Part shown: positions 21,640-33,629 of the stretch, one piece after another | Position numbering within the stretch: the stretch's first letter is position 1 | How the letters are laid out: each line of letters begins with the position of its first letter | Source: Dryas octopetala | Lineage: Eukaryota > Streptophyta > Magnoliopsida > Rosales > Rosaceae | NCBI GenBank assembly: GCA_963921425.1 | Contig: OY992833.1 | Location: 1,986,501-2,050,500, forward strand | Reading direction: 5' to 3' | Length of the DNA: 64,000 bases | Notes under the pieces: generated by a model | What the model was told of the DNA's origin: nothing | What the model saw: only the letters and a program-made list of their open reading frames with translations | Databases searched by the model: none | Translations under genes and position numbers: made by a program

Positions 21640-23992
21640 TGGACTTTTGACCCATTTTTTAAAAGATTTGTGTGTGAATTTGGAATTGATGAGAGTTGTT
21701 TCTCCGTTACTGCATTTATAAAGTATGTCGTCAATCATAGCAGAGTGTATGCTACCCTCATGTTGTTCAGAAGCAGCCTTGAAATATATTGCAGAAGTGT
21801 GAGTTCTCTTCAAATATAAGTATTTATTCATGTTCTTTGTAAATGTAACATTTTTTTTAGTCATCTCAAAATTGAGTCTTGGTAAACTATTGTTTGTAGG
21901 TGTCCTGTCCTCAAGGCTTTGTCTTTGCCCAGAGATTTAGTGTACCAGCAATCAAGCATAATTACAGAACTGATTGGAAATTGGAAACATTTGGAGGAGT
22001 TGTCATTGAGTAGCATATATGATTTGGAGAAAATCCTTTAACAGATTGACATTCACTGCAGGAATTTTTGTCGTTTACATGTGTCTCGTGCTATCAACTG
22101 GTAAAGATTTACTGATTTAGCATTGGAAATTGTCAACTTGGTGCCTAATATTAAGTACTTGAGCTTGAGGGGGGTGCGAACATTGATCAGGACAGTCTTG
22201 TCTAGGGCTGGATAAAAATATTGAAATACCAAAAAAATCGATACTGTACCAATTTTATACTAAAAAGTACCGATATCGAAAATACAGATAAATTCGATAA
22301 CGGTACTGGTTTACAAAATTTGGTACCGATACCGACCGTATATTGAAAAAATATAATTAAAATAATTCATTTTTATACATTTCTATACTATACTAGTATA
22401 CCCTAAATATAAAATATTTAGTATTATCTTTCTATATAATTTTATATAATACATTTCTAATTTTCTATAATTTATATCAAACATATATAAATTTGTAAAC
22501 CCTAAACCTATAACTTATTAACTTATATGTTTTTTAATTTATATAATACATTTTTATATAAAAACTAATTAAAAATACCCTAAACCCTAATATTATACTA
22601 AATTATAGACCCTATATAGTATATGTATATGAAACCCCAAAATCCAAACCCTAAACAAAACCCCAAAATACCCTATTTATTCTTTACAAAATAAAATTTT
22701 ATTTTTATTATTTTTTCTTTTCGTTTCCCCCCAACCCACGTGCCCCCCCTTTCTTCTTTCTTTCTTTTCTTTTTCTTCTTCTCTCTCCTCCCACCCGTGT
22801 CTCTTCTCTTCTCTTCTTTTCCCCTTCTTTTTCTTTCTGTGTGCGACCACAGCCCCCGGCCCCCAATCAATTCATCATCTCCAAGTGACTCCAACCATCA
22901 CCATCACCACCACCACCACCGGTCCACCATTATCATTTATTTCCCTCTCCCCAAAATACCTTTCCTCCCTCTCTCCCTCTCTGTCGCACCCCCTCCCCAC
23001 CCCGCCCAACCCAGCGCAACTCACCACCCTCCCTCCCCATCTTTCCTCTCTGTCTCCTTCTCTGTCGCACCTCGCTCCCTCTCTCCCTCTCTTTGTCTTA
23101 TCTCTCCCCCTTTTTCTATGATGTTTTTAGTTTGGTGTTGTAGTCGGCACTGCCACTCTCCGACCGATACCAAAGTGATCGGTTACCGACCCATATCGGT
23201 CGGAATTCAGTACGGTAACTGTACCGAACCCACCCCTAACTTAATGTGTGACCAATTTTTCACATAAATTATAACATAATTTAAGAATTGAGTCAATTGA
23301 CATAATATCTTTATTTGACCAATAATAAAAACTTCTGTGCTTAGTCAAAGCAAAGTGAATATCATATCATGAGTTGCTTTATATTTTCACAAAAGTAAAT
23401 AAATAAAATATTTCACCCAACAGAGCCACGTAAATCTGTCCTACCAAATTATCTTAACCTGCGCGACAAAATAGGGAGGAGTTGAAGCCAACCGGCATGT
23501 TAGGCTTGTTAGCCTTCAGGAATTAGCAGATGATGAGAATGAGATTGAAAAGAAAAGATATGACATGAGTAGAAATGAGATGACCATTCACTGAAAGGAA
23601 AAGAAAAGAAAAGCAGGAAAAATGCTACTATTCCACACATGACCAACGCCGAATACATCATGGCCTTCATGTCATTAGATTTCTGTCAGTTGAGAAGTTT
23701 TCTAATCAACTTAAAACTAATACTGGGAAACGGGCTTCCACTATTTGATTTCCAACAACAACAACAACAACAACATACCCTTGGATCAGGACAGTCTTGT
23801 CACATTACTACTGGAGTATGTGCTTTCGGATGTCAGTGATTGTGTAGGTTTTGATGAGGGTAAGTTTTGATGAAATATCTAGCTTCTCATATCAGTAAAT
23901 TCAGTTGTAAGGGATTCTTTATTATGATTCCGATGAATATTATGAGGAAATACGTTATTACCATTTCAGATACAGATTTGAGTAGGTGATAG
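21640..23992 (+). pseudogene. F-box/LRR pseudogene (plus strand, unit 2), interrupted
   Basis: The duplicate of the pseudogene at 15930-16662. 21660-21800 carries the end of exon 1, 21900-22202 part of exon 2, and 23784-23992 the rest (VSDCVGFDEG-like block). It has the stop TAA at 22039-22041, an indel near 22095-22115, and a 1.58-kb insertion (22203-23783) in the leucine-rich part. More decayed than its unit 1 twin. Confidence 0.75.
22203..23783. mobile_element. Composite insertion: hAT-like repeat plus inverted F-box upstream block
   Basis: Two parts. 22203-23239 begins TAGGGCTGGATAAAAAT and ends CGAACCCACCCCTAAC, the inverted TAGGG.TGG ends typical of a plant hAT-like family, with AT-rich and CT-rich interior. 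23240-23776 is a reverse-complement copy of about 50640-51185, a dispersed block also found near 14250 and 38341. The whole is flanked by an 18-bp direct repeat, GATCAGGACAGTCTTGTC, at 22185-22202 and 23784-23801. Short open frames inside are low-complexity (poly-S/P/K) and not called as genes. Confidence 0.6.
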
Positions 23993-24864
23993 TAGTATGG
24001 AATTATCTTAAGATTGTTAACCTTGTATAGAGTTATCACCTCCATATATATCAACATGATTTAAGCCCCATGCATTAATGAAGGATTTAATTCCCATGTA
24101 TTATGAATACAATTTAAGCCCCATTGTCAAATAACTTTCCCATTTTATTTTCTTCCAAAATTCAGGCCATTACATCTGACTCTTCCTTGATCTGGGTCAC
24201 GAAGATGTGTTTATTGTAAAAAGGCTTGGTTTGGGTAGTCATGCCAGAGAAGGCCTGAGCATTGTTCCCAATAGATGTAGCTAGGGAAGCCTTTTGTTTA
24301 ACTGCAATCTCCACTTAGAAGAAGTCTGGGGAGTTCTTTAGGATCCATAGGTTATCAACGCACTCGAATTAATGCGACAAAGGCATCATAATTAGTGAGA
24401 AGACTGTTTATGATATGTGCAACAAGATCGAAACAATACTGTCTTCCCAAAAGATGAAATAAAAAAAGAACAATACAGAGAACCAAGTAATACTTATTAG
24501 GATAGCGAACAATACAGGGTCATCCCAAAAGAAGAAAAAAAAAAACCCAACACAGAGAACTAAGTAGTTCTTACTAGGATAGAGAACAATACAGTCTTCC
24601 CAAAAGAAGAAAAAAAAAAAAGAACAATATCGAGAACTAAGTAATACTTACTAGGATAGAGAACAATACAGAGTCTTCCCAAAAGAAGGAAAAAAAAAAG
24701 TAACAATACAGAGAATTAAGTAATACTTACTAGGGTAGATCCTTCCAAAGGACAACCTTGTTCGTGAAGAGGACAAATTTTAGGTAAGCAACCTCCCCTT
24801 AACTCTCATTCACAAATTCAGCAAGACTAGGTATGGCAGATCTTACTAGTTACTACACTTGGCC
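23993..24864. other. Spacer of unit 2, with expanded short repeats
   Basis: Counterpart of 16663-17433. The AACAATACAGAG..AACTAAGTAATACTTA motif occurs about four times (24470-24730) with variable A runs. No gene. Confidence 0.55.
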
Positions 24865-26285
24865 TTAATCTGAAAGGTACCCATTATAGATAAGTTCAGG
24901 ATCAAAATGATAACGGACTACCTCAGAAAACCCATCTGAATCATCATGCACTCTAGAACCCTCACACCTGAATTTACTTATATGAGAAGCAAGCTTCCGA
25001 ATTTCATCATCGCCTTCAAAACCCACACAATCCCTCACATCCAAAAGCACAAGCTGTTTGCACCCCTTAAGTAAAATGACAAGACTGTCCCGAGGTATGA
25101 ATGCCCTCCTCAAAATCAAGTACTTAATCTTAGGCAGCTGGTTAACAATTGCCAATGCCTCGTCTTTGCAAATATTGGCAATACCTACACGAAGACAATC
25201 AAAGTTGTTGCAGTGAATGCTGATCTGTGCCAGGATTGTTTCGAAATCGTAGGTGCTTCCCAGACACACGGCCTCCATATTTTTCCACTTTCCAATCAGT
25301 TCTGGAAGTGTTCTATCGCACATTAAACAGGTGGGCAAAGATAGATACTTGAGGCCAGTACACCTGCAAGACAAAAAATTTATAACCACATCGTTTCTGG
25401 AGTGACATATATAGAGTGCTATATTTACAGTAGAGTCTTAAGGTAGAGGAAGACAAATGCAGATAGTAAAATTGGCAACCTCATCGCGTGAGGATTCATA
25501 TGCAAATTAATCCTGCTAGAGCTATGATATATCATGTTAGACAATCATTGAGCCTAAAAACTTAACTTTAAAGAAATGAGCTAATAATCTCTACTATTAT
25601 AAAGGAAAGCTAATTTGGTCATAATTTGAATCGCCTAAAATATCATTCTCTAACAAAAGTAGTTAACAGAAGATCAATACATTTTAAGGATAAAATTGTA
25701 AAATAAATAAGCAATTAGGAAACTGCAAGGGAAAAACGTGTAAGACGACAAATTAAAAAACTGCATGTTGACAAAGTGACAAAGTGAAAACCCTATTGAC
25801 AAATGTGATTATATGTGATACAATCGGTGTGAGAAAACTTACAAGTCTGCAACAAATTGCAGCCCTACAGCTTGTTCACACCAGTCAGGAAGCCTGAGAA
25901 AAGTAACATTCCCGTTGCTGCGACCAACGACCAACTTCAGAAACGCCGTGACAGAGAAACGGCTCCATTCAATCCCATACTTGCGTACAAATTTGTTTAT
26001 AAAGGGATCAAATGCAAGGAAGAAACTCCCAGCTTGATTAGTCAGATTAAATTGGAGTTGATTGTAAATCTCATCAAAAAGGCCCAGAGGTTCACCAAAG
26101 ACTTGACACTTTGGAATGTCAGAGAAAATGATACGTTGCCAGCACAGAGGGTTGAAGCTTGCTTTGTGCCATGACTTGCAAACAAAGGGGACATCCAACA
26201 GCAATGACTCCACTCCAACTCTTCCCAAGATATTCACCAAACAGTCCCTGTCCAACTCCTCCCATCTTCGCTCAACTTCATCCAT
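24865..26285 (-). CDS. F-box/LRR protein, At3g48880-like (copy D)
   Basis: Exons 25843-26285 and 24865-25363 with a 479-nt GT-AG intron; product 313 aa. Every boundary lies exactly 7431 bp to the right of copy C, including the intron, so there is no indel in the gene since duplication. The F-box (residues about 5-50) and leucine-rich blocks are as in copy C. Only two residues differ, near the C-terminus (SDGFSE versus SGGISE). Presumed SCF substrate receptor, target unknown. The upstream sequence is shared with copy C for about 390 bp, then interrupted by a PIF/Harbinger-like insertion, which could alter expression relative to copy C. Confidence 0.86.
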
Positions 26286-26672
26286 CTACAATAATTCATT
26301 CAAATGCAGTTACATATACAAACAGATCAAAATAGAAATTATATATATAAATAGAAGCAGGAAGACAAGCCATGTTAACCAGAAAGTAAAACCAAACCGA
26401 ACCTGTCGAAATGGTGAATCCAAGAACCGAAATCGAACCCACAGGTTCAGTTAACCGAGCCTATCCGTTTGGATTGTTTCGGTTGGGAACCGAGAGAGAA
26501 AACGGCGATCGGCGAAACGGAGAAGAGATCGCAGAGAGAGAGAGAGAAAACAGTGGTCATAAAGTCTTCCTGTCCTAAACAGTCCAATTATAAGTCAAAT
26601 AGTCCATTAGCCATTATGTCTTGTTAGATATTTTTTTTAGAATTTGACCAAAAAAAGAGATATTTTCTTTAA
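26286..26672 (-). other. Upstream region of F-box gene D
   Basis: Proximal 5' flank matching 18855-19250. Includes a GA microsatellite (about 26533-26548). Continues beyond the element at 26673-27534. Confidence 0.6.
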
Positions 26673-27534
26673 TGCTGCGTTTAGATGAAGTAATATGAAA
26701 CTATTAAGGAATTCACAAATGACGTGATTTAAAATTTTAAAATTTGTAAATTCTCTTATTTGGATAAATGTAATCATAATGGAATTTAAATACGAAATTT
26801 ATATTAGTTTTATAAAAAAATGATGGTGATGGTGACGGTGACGGTGACAATAATAAAAATGTTGCTTTTAATGAGTTGATGATGGTAGTAGGGGTGATGG
26901 CCCATGAACGGTGAGAGAAATGGTAGTGGCAAAAATTGGGGTATTAGAGGTGGCGGCAACGGCAACATTGGTGGTGGTGGTGGTGACGACGGCGACGACG
27001 ACGACGGTGGTGGTGGTGGTGGTGGCAATGTCAGTGGTGGTGATGGTGGCGGCGACGGTGGTGGCAGTAGTGGCGGCTGTGGTGGTGGCGGCGGCGGAGG
27101 TGGTGTCGGTGGTGACAGTGGCGGCGGTGGCGGTCGTAGTGGTGGCAGAGGTGGTGGTGGCGGCGGAAGTGGTGTCGGTGGTTGTGATGGTGATGGTGGC
27201 GGCGTAGGTGGCGGTGGCGGTGGCAGTGGTGGTGACGGTGGTGGTGATGGTAACTGCGGCATGGTGGTAGTGGTGGTGGTATTATAATTAATTGGCAAGG
27301 TGATGGATGAACACGACCTTTTTATTTATTTATAAAAATTAGAATTTTGAAAATGACACCAATTTAGGTGGAATTTAAACTTGAAATTTACAACCTTCAA
27401 ATCCCAAGTTTTTTTTCACAGAATTTACAAAATTCTATAATTATAGATCCAAACAAAGAAATTAGAGCATGTAATTTCTTAAATGCTGAGTTTTGTTTAA
27501 ATTCCAAATTTTTTTTCCCTATCCAAACACAACA
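26673..27534. mobile_element. PIF/Harbinger-like element, TAA TSD, GGN-rich interior
   Basis: Ends are imperfect inverted repeats (TGCTGCGTTTAGAT at the left; ATCCAAACACAACA at the right). The target duplication TAA lies at 26670-26672 and 27535-27537. Copy C has the empty site as a single TAA (CTTTAAAATAG near 19243). A 3-bp TAA duplication is the hallmark of PIF/Harbinger. 26820-27285 is a degenerate GGT/GGC triplet tract that gives glycine-rich or proline-rich frames on either strand. No transposase. Confidence 0.82.
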
Positions 27535-27537
27535 TAA

Positions 27538-28874
27538 AATAGTATTGTCTGCTTGTGCTTCTAGTTGTTCCAATATGGGGTTTGTAGCCGCCCCTACCTA
27601 CTCCGTCTTTGTATAAATAGTCTCTAAAGAAGCCTTTTCATTGCAGATAATTAATGAAGAATTTTACTTTTAGTTTATTTTCTTAAAGTTTTCCCTTTTT
27701 ACTCTCTGGCAACCAAGGAATGAAATTTCGAAAATAATCCCAAAATTTTATCTCGTATCTATTATTTTTGTAAAAATTTCGTTGAAATTTCAGTAATTTC
27801 ACTTAAATTTTGCCTGAAATTTCGATTGTGAAGCACGTGTGTTTTTGTTAAATTTCTTGAAATTTCGCTCGGACTAACACTCCTCACTCCCAGCCCCAGC
27901 CCCAGCCCTATTTTCCATTTTCATCTCTCAGACTCAGATTTCTCTCTTCTCTCTGTCTTCTCCCCTATGCACAACCTCTCTCTCTCTTTCTCTTCTCTAG
28001 TTCTCTCTCTTCACTCTCTTCTTTTTCTCTCTTCTCTACGTCTTCTCCCCCTGCGTGCACCCAGCTCGGATCGGGGCCACCGACCACCCAGCCTGCCTCC
28101 AGCGTGACCCCCAGCTGTCGGCCGTCCTCCCCCTAGCCTGCCTCCTCCCCCTGCACGCACCTTGTTTGGATTTCTAGGTATTTGATTTACTGGGCATTTG
28201 TGTATGTCTGTATTTGGTTTACAGATTTACTGTGTATGTCTGTATATTAGTATATATATTGTCTTTATTTTTTAATTGAATTTTATGTTTTTGCTAATTG
28301 CTATATATTATAAATTTATAATGAGGCCATGACGGTAAAATTTGTGATTGTGTATTTGTGTATATTTGGGGAAGGTTTAAATTGTTTAATTATATATATA
28401 TATATGCTTCATAATGCTTGGTAGAAATGGCTCAAAAAGGTAATACCAAAACTTTGATGTGCAATATTCAATGCATACCAATTCTAATTCTCAATCTAGT
28501 GGCCATGAGGCCCATCATTTGGTACGTAATCCAAACTCTAATGAAGTCTAAAATGAAACCTCTATAATAGGTCATCAACATCTACCTATTGTATTTCATA
28601 TATATAAAAATACACACACACACACACATGTAGGTATCTTCATATGATCTCCTACTAGTGTTGAGTTCACTTCTGAAATATGATACACGGATACACCGTT
28701 AAATATTTAATATGATTTTGGGTTTAAATTTGGGTTGATTTTTCATATTTGATTGTGATTTTGCATATTTGATTGTAATTTTGCATATTTGATTGTGATT
28801 TTTCATAATAATGTAATATGAAATTTAATGATTGTGATTGTGACTGTGTATGCCTTTTGTTATTAGGTACTACT
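27538..28874. other. F-box upstream remainder, then 5' flank of hAT remnant
   Basis: 27538-27780 continues the upstream region shared with copy C. 27720-27870 has AAATTTCG-type motifs also seen at 34205-34260 and 49340-50590. 27870-28150 is CT- and C-rich, like a transcribed leader. A 20-bp unit (CATATTTGATTGTGATTTTG) occurs three times at about 28753-28805. An AC microsatellite lies near 28614-28628. No gene seen. Confidence 0.45.
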
Positions 28875-31800
28875 ATGACCAGCAAAAGAAGAGCACGTGA
28901 TTCAGCTTGGGAGCATGTACTTCGAAATTCGTATAGTAAACAAGGTTCAACATGCAAATATTCTGGCCTTATAATGAAGGGTGATGGAGTGACAAGACTG
29001 AAATACCACATTACAGGTATGGATCCTGGAAGCAATATGTGCAACGTTGCACTAGTGTCCCACCAGAGGTGAAACAATACATTGCAAATACCTTGAGATA
29101 TAAACTACAACAAAAGAACAAGAAAGCACAACAGATAGAAAAGATTCAAGCAGAACTTCGCGGAGAATTAAGGTCACATAAACTTGAGTGACAGTGACGA
29201 TGATGACGATGATGATCATAATGATGATATGGGGCCTGAAGAGCAGAGAAATTTTCGAGCTGCACTTTGACAATCCAAACAGCACAATGGGACAAGGAAC
29301 ACCTGCATATAATCTCGAATAAGGGACAAGGTTCTTGGTCTAGTAGTGGTTCACAGTTGCGAAGATGATCAAGCGTGAAGGAATCATAACCAATACCCCC
29401 AGTAGCACCAAGCTTCCACAAGTCATCTAAAGCACGCCAAAAGAATGTTAAAAATCTCTTTTCTGGAAGGTCAATCAAAGAGAAGATGCAGGGCTTGATA
29501 GCCAAGTTCTTAATCTACGAAAATGTTCCTTCTTCAAAAGCAGCATCTCATCATTTCAAAAACTTGTTGATAGGATGTCAGTAGGCAGGAGAAGAAGTGG
29601 AACCTTCATCACCCTATCAGATATGAAACGTATATTTGGAAAATGAGTTTAATGAAATGCAAGAGCATGTCAACAAGTTGAAGAAGGATTGGGCAACTTA
29701 TGGTTGCACAGTCATGTCTGATGGTTGGACAAGTCTAACCAAGTTGTCTATTATAAACTTCATGGCATACTCAAGAGGTAAGACTATATTCCTTAAGTCC
29801 GTTGATTCTTCAAATCACATAAAAGATGCAAGATATATATATATATATGGGCTACTGAAGGATGTAATGGAGGAGGTTGGACCGGACAATGTTGTTCAAT
29901 TTGTCACCGAAAATGGTTCCGCATATGTGGCCGCAGGAAAGAAGTTAATGAAAAAATATAATATGTGTTGGACGTCGTATGCGGCACATTGCATTGATCT
30001 CATGTTTGAAGAGATTGGGAAAAACCAGGGGGTTGCTAAGGTGATAAAAAAAAGGCTCAAAAGATCACAAATTTTATTTACAACCATAACTGGTTGTTGG
30101 CAAAGATGTGTGAGATTTGTGGTGGAGATATTATTCGTCTTGGTCCCACCCGATTTGCTACACACTATCTTGCATTGGATAGTTTGTATCGAAAGATGAT
30201 GGGGTTGAAGCAATTGGTCACTTGTACTAATTGGAGCAATAGCAACTTCCGACGAGGAGAAGCAGGACAACAGGTGGAACCCATAGTACTTGATCACAAT
30301 TTTTGGCAACAGGTGCTTAAGATTTGTGGTTTGTTAGAACCTCTCTACCTAGTTTTATGTGTTGTGGATACAGAGGTATATCCTACTATGAGATTAGTTT
30401 ATGAGTTGATGCGTCGTGTGAAGGATGAATTACTGCTTAAATACGATGCACGATGGGTGGTAAAAATTATCAATGATCGGTGGTTTAAAACATTACAACA
30501 CGATTTGCATGTAGTAGGTAACCCAAATATGTTTAAATTAAATTTAGTTCCATATGTTTTTTTATTGATCTAAGTTATCTAACTTTAAATTATTGTTACT
30601 AAATATGTATTACAATATTTACTTGATGCAACCCACTATTTGAATCATCGCTACCAATATAAAGAAGATGTGGCAAATGATGGTGAACTTATTTGGACTG
30701 TGCACAACATATATAAAAACATTGAATCCTAATTCAACGAAAGTTGCCCAATTTGAAAATGAGGTGAAAATAACTTGTCATAACACTTTATAGAGTTTGA
30801 TTGTCCCATTCCCATAATTGTATAAAGTATTAATACTTTAAACTTTAAGAATTTGATTGTCTTAAGTTTTATATTTGATGGATATTGTAGGATTTGTATC
30901 TAGCTAACATATTTCAAAGATGCGCAAAGAATGTTCGGAGAGCGAGCTGCAATTGCCGCTAGATAAAAAAAGTTTCTTAGTGAGTATACACAGTACTTTT
31001 ATAACTTGGATCAGGTGAATATTTGAACTTACACTCATAATTTTTCAATTCAGGTGAATGGTGGATCATGCATGGGACTGATGCGCCTACTATAAGAAAA
31101 TTAGTCATCAAAGTTCTTTCACAAATGGCGTCATCATCTGCTTGTGAAAGAAACTGGAGCACTTTCATTCTCATACACACCAAGCAAAGATACATGCTCT
31201 CATATAGCAGGTTAGAAAAGATGGTATATTGCTCCTATAATATGAAGCTTGCACTTCGAGACAAACAAGCTGAAGAGAATCGCGTTGACAACTATGATCC
31301 GCTGGATATGTCTAAAAATTGTATGGGGGATGATGATACAGAGAGAAACCAGCTTTATGAGTGGATCAGACGCATCCATCTAGATGATGACGCAGGAAAT
31401 CCAAATCCTGATGTTGTAACTCAAGCATGCCAGGAAGGTATCAATGTGGAAAAAGTTTTTAATGAGGTGGGCCCTATTGAGAGTTTTGAGAAACTTATGC
31501 AAAGTCCAATAAATCACAATGAAAATGTTCCCACTAATCCTTCTCGATCAGGCAACTCTGGCACAGGATCAGACACATCTACTAACAGTGGAAGTAAAGG
31601 TGGTGGTGAAGGTAGTGGTAGAAATGAAGATAACACTGGAGATGATCAATAAGATATTATCTGATTTACTGGCGAAGAAAACTACACTCATGCAACACAA
31701 GATGAGGATCATGAGAGTAGGACTACAATCGTAGGAAAAGAGGTAATGTAAGTATAATACCAGAAGATAAGGATTCGTTATCCACCACTTTTGATTTTAT

Positions 31801-32463
31801 GGGGGTAGGAGATGATAATTACAATTATGGGCAAAACTCTCCAATAGTCTATCCACCATATTCAGTGGATCAGGCGCATCCATCTAGATGATGACGCAGG
31901 CAATCCAAATCCTGATGTTGTAACTCAAGCATGCCAGGAAGGTATCAATGTGGAAAGAGTTTTTAATGAGGAGGTGGGCCCTATTGAGAGTTTTGAGAAA
32001 CTTATGCAAAGTCCAATAAATCACAACGAAAATGTTCCCACTAATCCTTCTCGATCAGGCAACTCTGGCACATAATCAGACACATCTACTAATAGTGGAA
32101 GTAGAGGTGGTGGTGAAGGTGGTGGTAGAAATGAAGATAACACTGGAGATGATCAATACGATATCATCTGATTTACTGGCAAAGAAAACTATACCCATGC
32201 AACACAAGATGAGGATCATGATCGTAGGACTACAATCGTAGGAAAAGAGGTAATGTAAGTATAATACCAGAAGATGAGGATTCGTTATCCACTACTTTTG
32301 ATTCTATGGGGGTAGGAGATGATAATTACAATTATGGGCAAAACTCTCAAATAGTCTATCCACCATATTCATTTTACTTAGGTGAGTCTGGCAGTAGCTC
32401 TTCAAATGAGTATGGCTATGGGCAAATCCCACCACAAATACCACATCCTGATCCATATGGTTG
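28875..32463 (+). pseudogene. hAT transposase pseudogene (BED / DUF659 / hAT-C)
   Basis: Domains appear in hAT order. 28875-29170 is a BED zinc-finger start (SKRRARDSAWEHVLRNSYSK) in which the second zinc Cys is replaced (CKYS). 29636-30060 is DUF659 (DWATYGCTVMSDGWTS, FLKSVDSSNHIKDA, CWTSYAAHCIDLMFEEIGKN). 30100-30510 is the middle region. 31050-31260 is the hAT C-terminal dimerisation region (LVIKVLSQMASSSACERNWS). After it come an acidic and a Ser/Gly-rich tail with a 504-bp tandem duplication. Stops and shifts (for example after 29070, and at 30200 and 30570) make it non-functional. Introns may explain some breaks but not all. Terminal inverted repeats were not found. Followed directly by gypsy sequence. 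Confidence 0.85.
31361..32368 (+). repeat. 504-bp tandem duplication in the hAT remnant
   Basis: 31361-31864 is repeated at 31865-32368 with few differences. CGCATCCATCTAGATGATGA occurs at 31371 and 31875, and both units end in CCACCATATTCA. The second copy carries its own substitutions (for example a stop in the Ser/Gly tail), so the duplication is not brand new. Confidence 0.85.
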
Positions 32464-32599
32464 ACATGTTGGGAATTATATGCAAAGTTATGCTGGAAAA
32501 GTATATTGGCATGGGGTGATTATTCTTCGCAGTTCATCTACTCTAGACATGATGATACTAAAGACAGCGAAAATTTTGAACTTTCTAGAAACTCTATGT

Positions 32600-33156
32600 G
32601 GTATTGAATACTTATTTAGTTATTCTTGTTGTATCTCGAGGACGAGATTCTTTTAAGGGGGGTAGAATGTAACACCCTGAATTTTCGTACTTATGTTAAT
32701 TTCGTTACTTAAGCTCTTAACCTTGTTCTTAAGATTTGTTTAAGAGAATTAAAGTTTTCCTTAACTTTGTTAACTAACTTGGACCTTTTGGTCATAGTTT
32801 TAGAGTTTAATTGTATGAAAGTTAATTCTTGAAAAAGAAAATTCAAGAGTTTGATGATTATTTTATTTGTTTTCATTTTTCAGAATTAAATTATGAGAGG
32901 AGGATTTTTCATAATTTTTCTGGAAGTGATTTAACAATTTTGAGACTATAAGAAATTAGTACTCGTCGCTAAGAGTCCATAGAATTTTTCGGAGAATTAT
33001 TTGGAGTCTCGAACTATTTTTTGTGAATTTTGAAGTTGGAGAAAATAGAAAAAAATAGGAAATTCGAAATTTAATTGTGTTGCTGACTGGGATTGACAGC
33101 ACACGCGTGGCGTGCTGTGAGTGGCCCAGACCAGCTGACGTGGTGTTGACTAGGCG
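32600..33156 (+). mobile_element. Ty3/gypsy 3' end: polypurine tract and truncated LTR
   Basis: CTCGAGGACGAGATTCTTTT, then the polypurine tract AAGGGGGG (about 32655-32662) and an LTR starting TGTAACACCCTGAATTTT at 32668. This arrangement is characteristic of Tekay/Del-type chromoviruses. The LTR is cut off at about 33156, where it joins an F-box exon fragment. Internal coding region absent. Confidence 0.75.
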
Positions 33157-33225
33157 AACTCTTCCCAAGATATTCACCAAACAGTCCCTGTCCAACCCCT
33201 CCCATCTTCACTCAACTTCATCCAT
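33157..33225 (-). pseudogene. F-box gene 5' fragment (start codon and first 23 codons)
   Basis: Minus strand from ATG at 33223-33225 reads like the start of copies C and D (DEVERRW..LDRDCLVNILGRV), then stops at the junction with gypsy LTR. 33226-33610 is the matching upstream region. The rest of the gene is deleted. Confidence 0.75.
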
Positions 33226-33629
33226 CTACAATAATTAATTCAAATAGATCTACATAGAAATTAAAGAGAACTTTATATAAATAGAAGCAGAAAGACAAGC
33301 CATGCTAACCAGAAAGTAAAACCAAACCAAACATGTCGAAATGGTGAATCCAAGAACCGAAATCGAACCGACCCTAGCCAAAACCGACAGACTCAGTTAA
33401 CTGAGCCTATCCGTTTGGATTGTTTCGATTGGGAACCGAGAGAGAGAACGGCGATCGATGATGGAGAAGAGAACGAGAGAGAAAGAGATCACAGAGAGAG
33501 AGAGAGAGAGAGCGGCGGTTATAAAGTCTTCCTGTCCCAAACAGTTCAATGATAAGTCAAATAGTCCATTAGCCATTATGTCTGGTTAGATATTTTCTTT
33601 AGAATTTGACAAAATATATATATATATAT

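Noticed and set aside
22740-23267. Long Ser/Pro/His-rich open frame
   Set aside because: Pyrimidine-rich low-complexity DNA within a hAT-like repeat, with no homology or splice context.
26810-27298. Glycine-rich (plus strand) and proline-rich (minus strand) open frames of 127-162 codons
   Set aside because: Both come from the same degenerate GGN triplet tract inside the TAA-flanked insertion. There is no signal peptide or recognisable domain, and the empty site in copy C shows it is transposon cargo.
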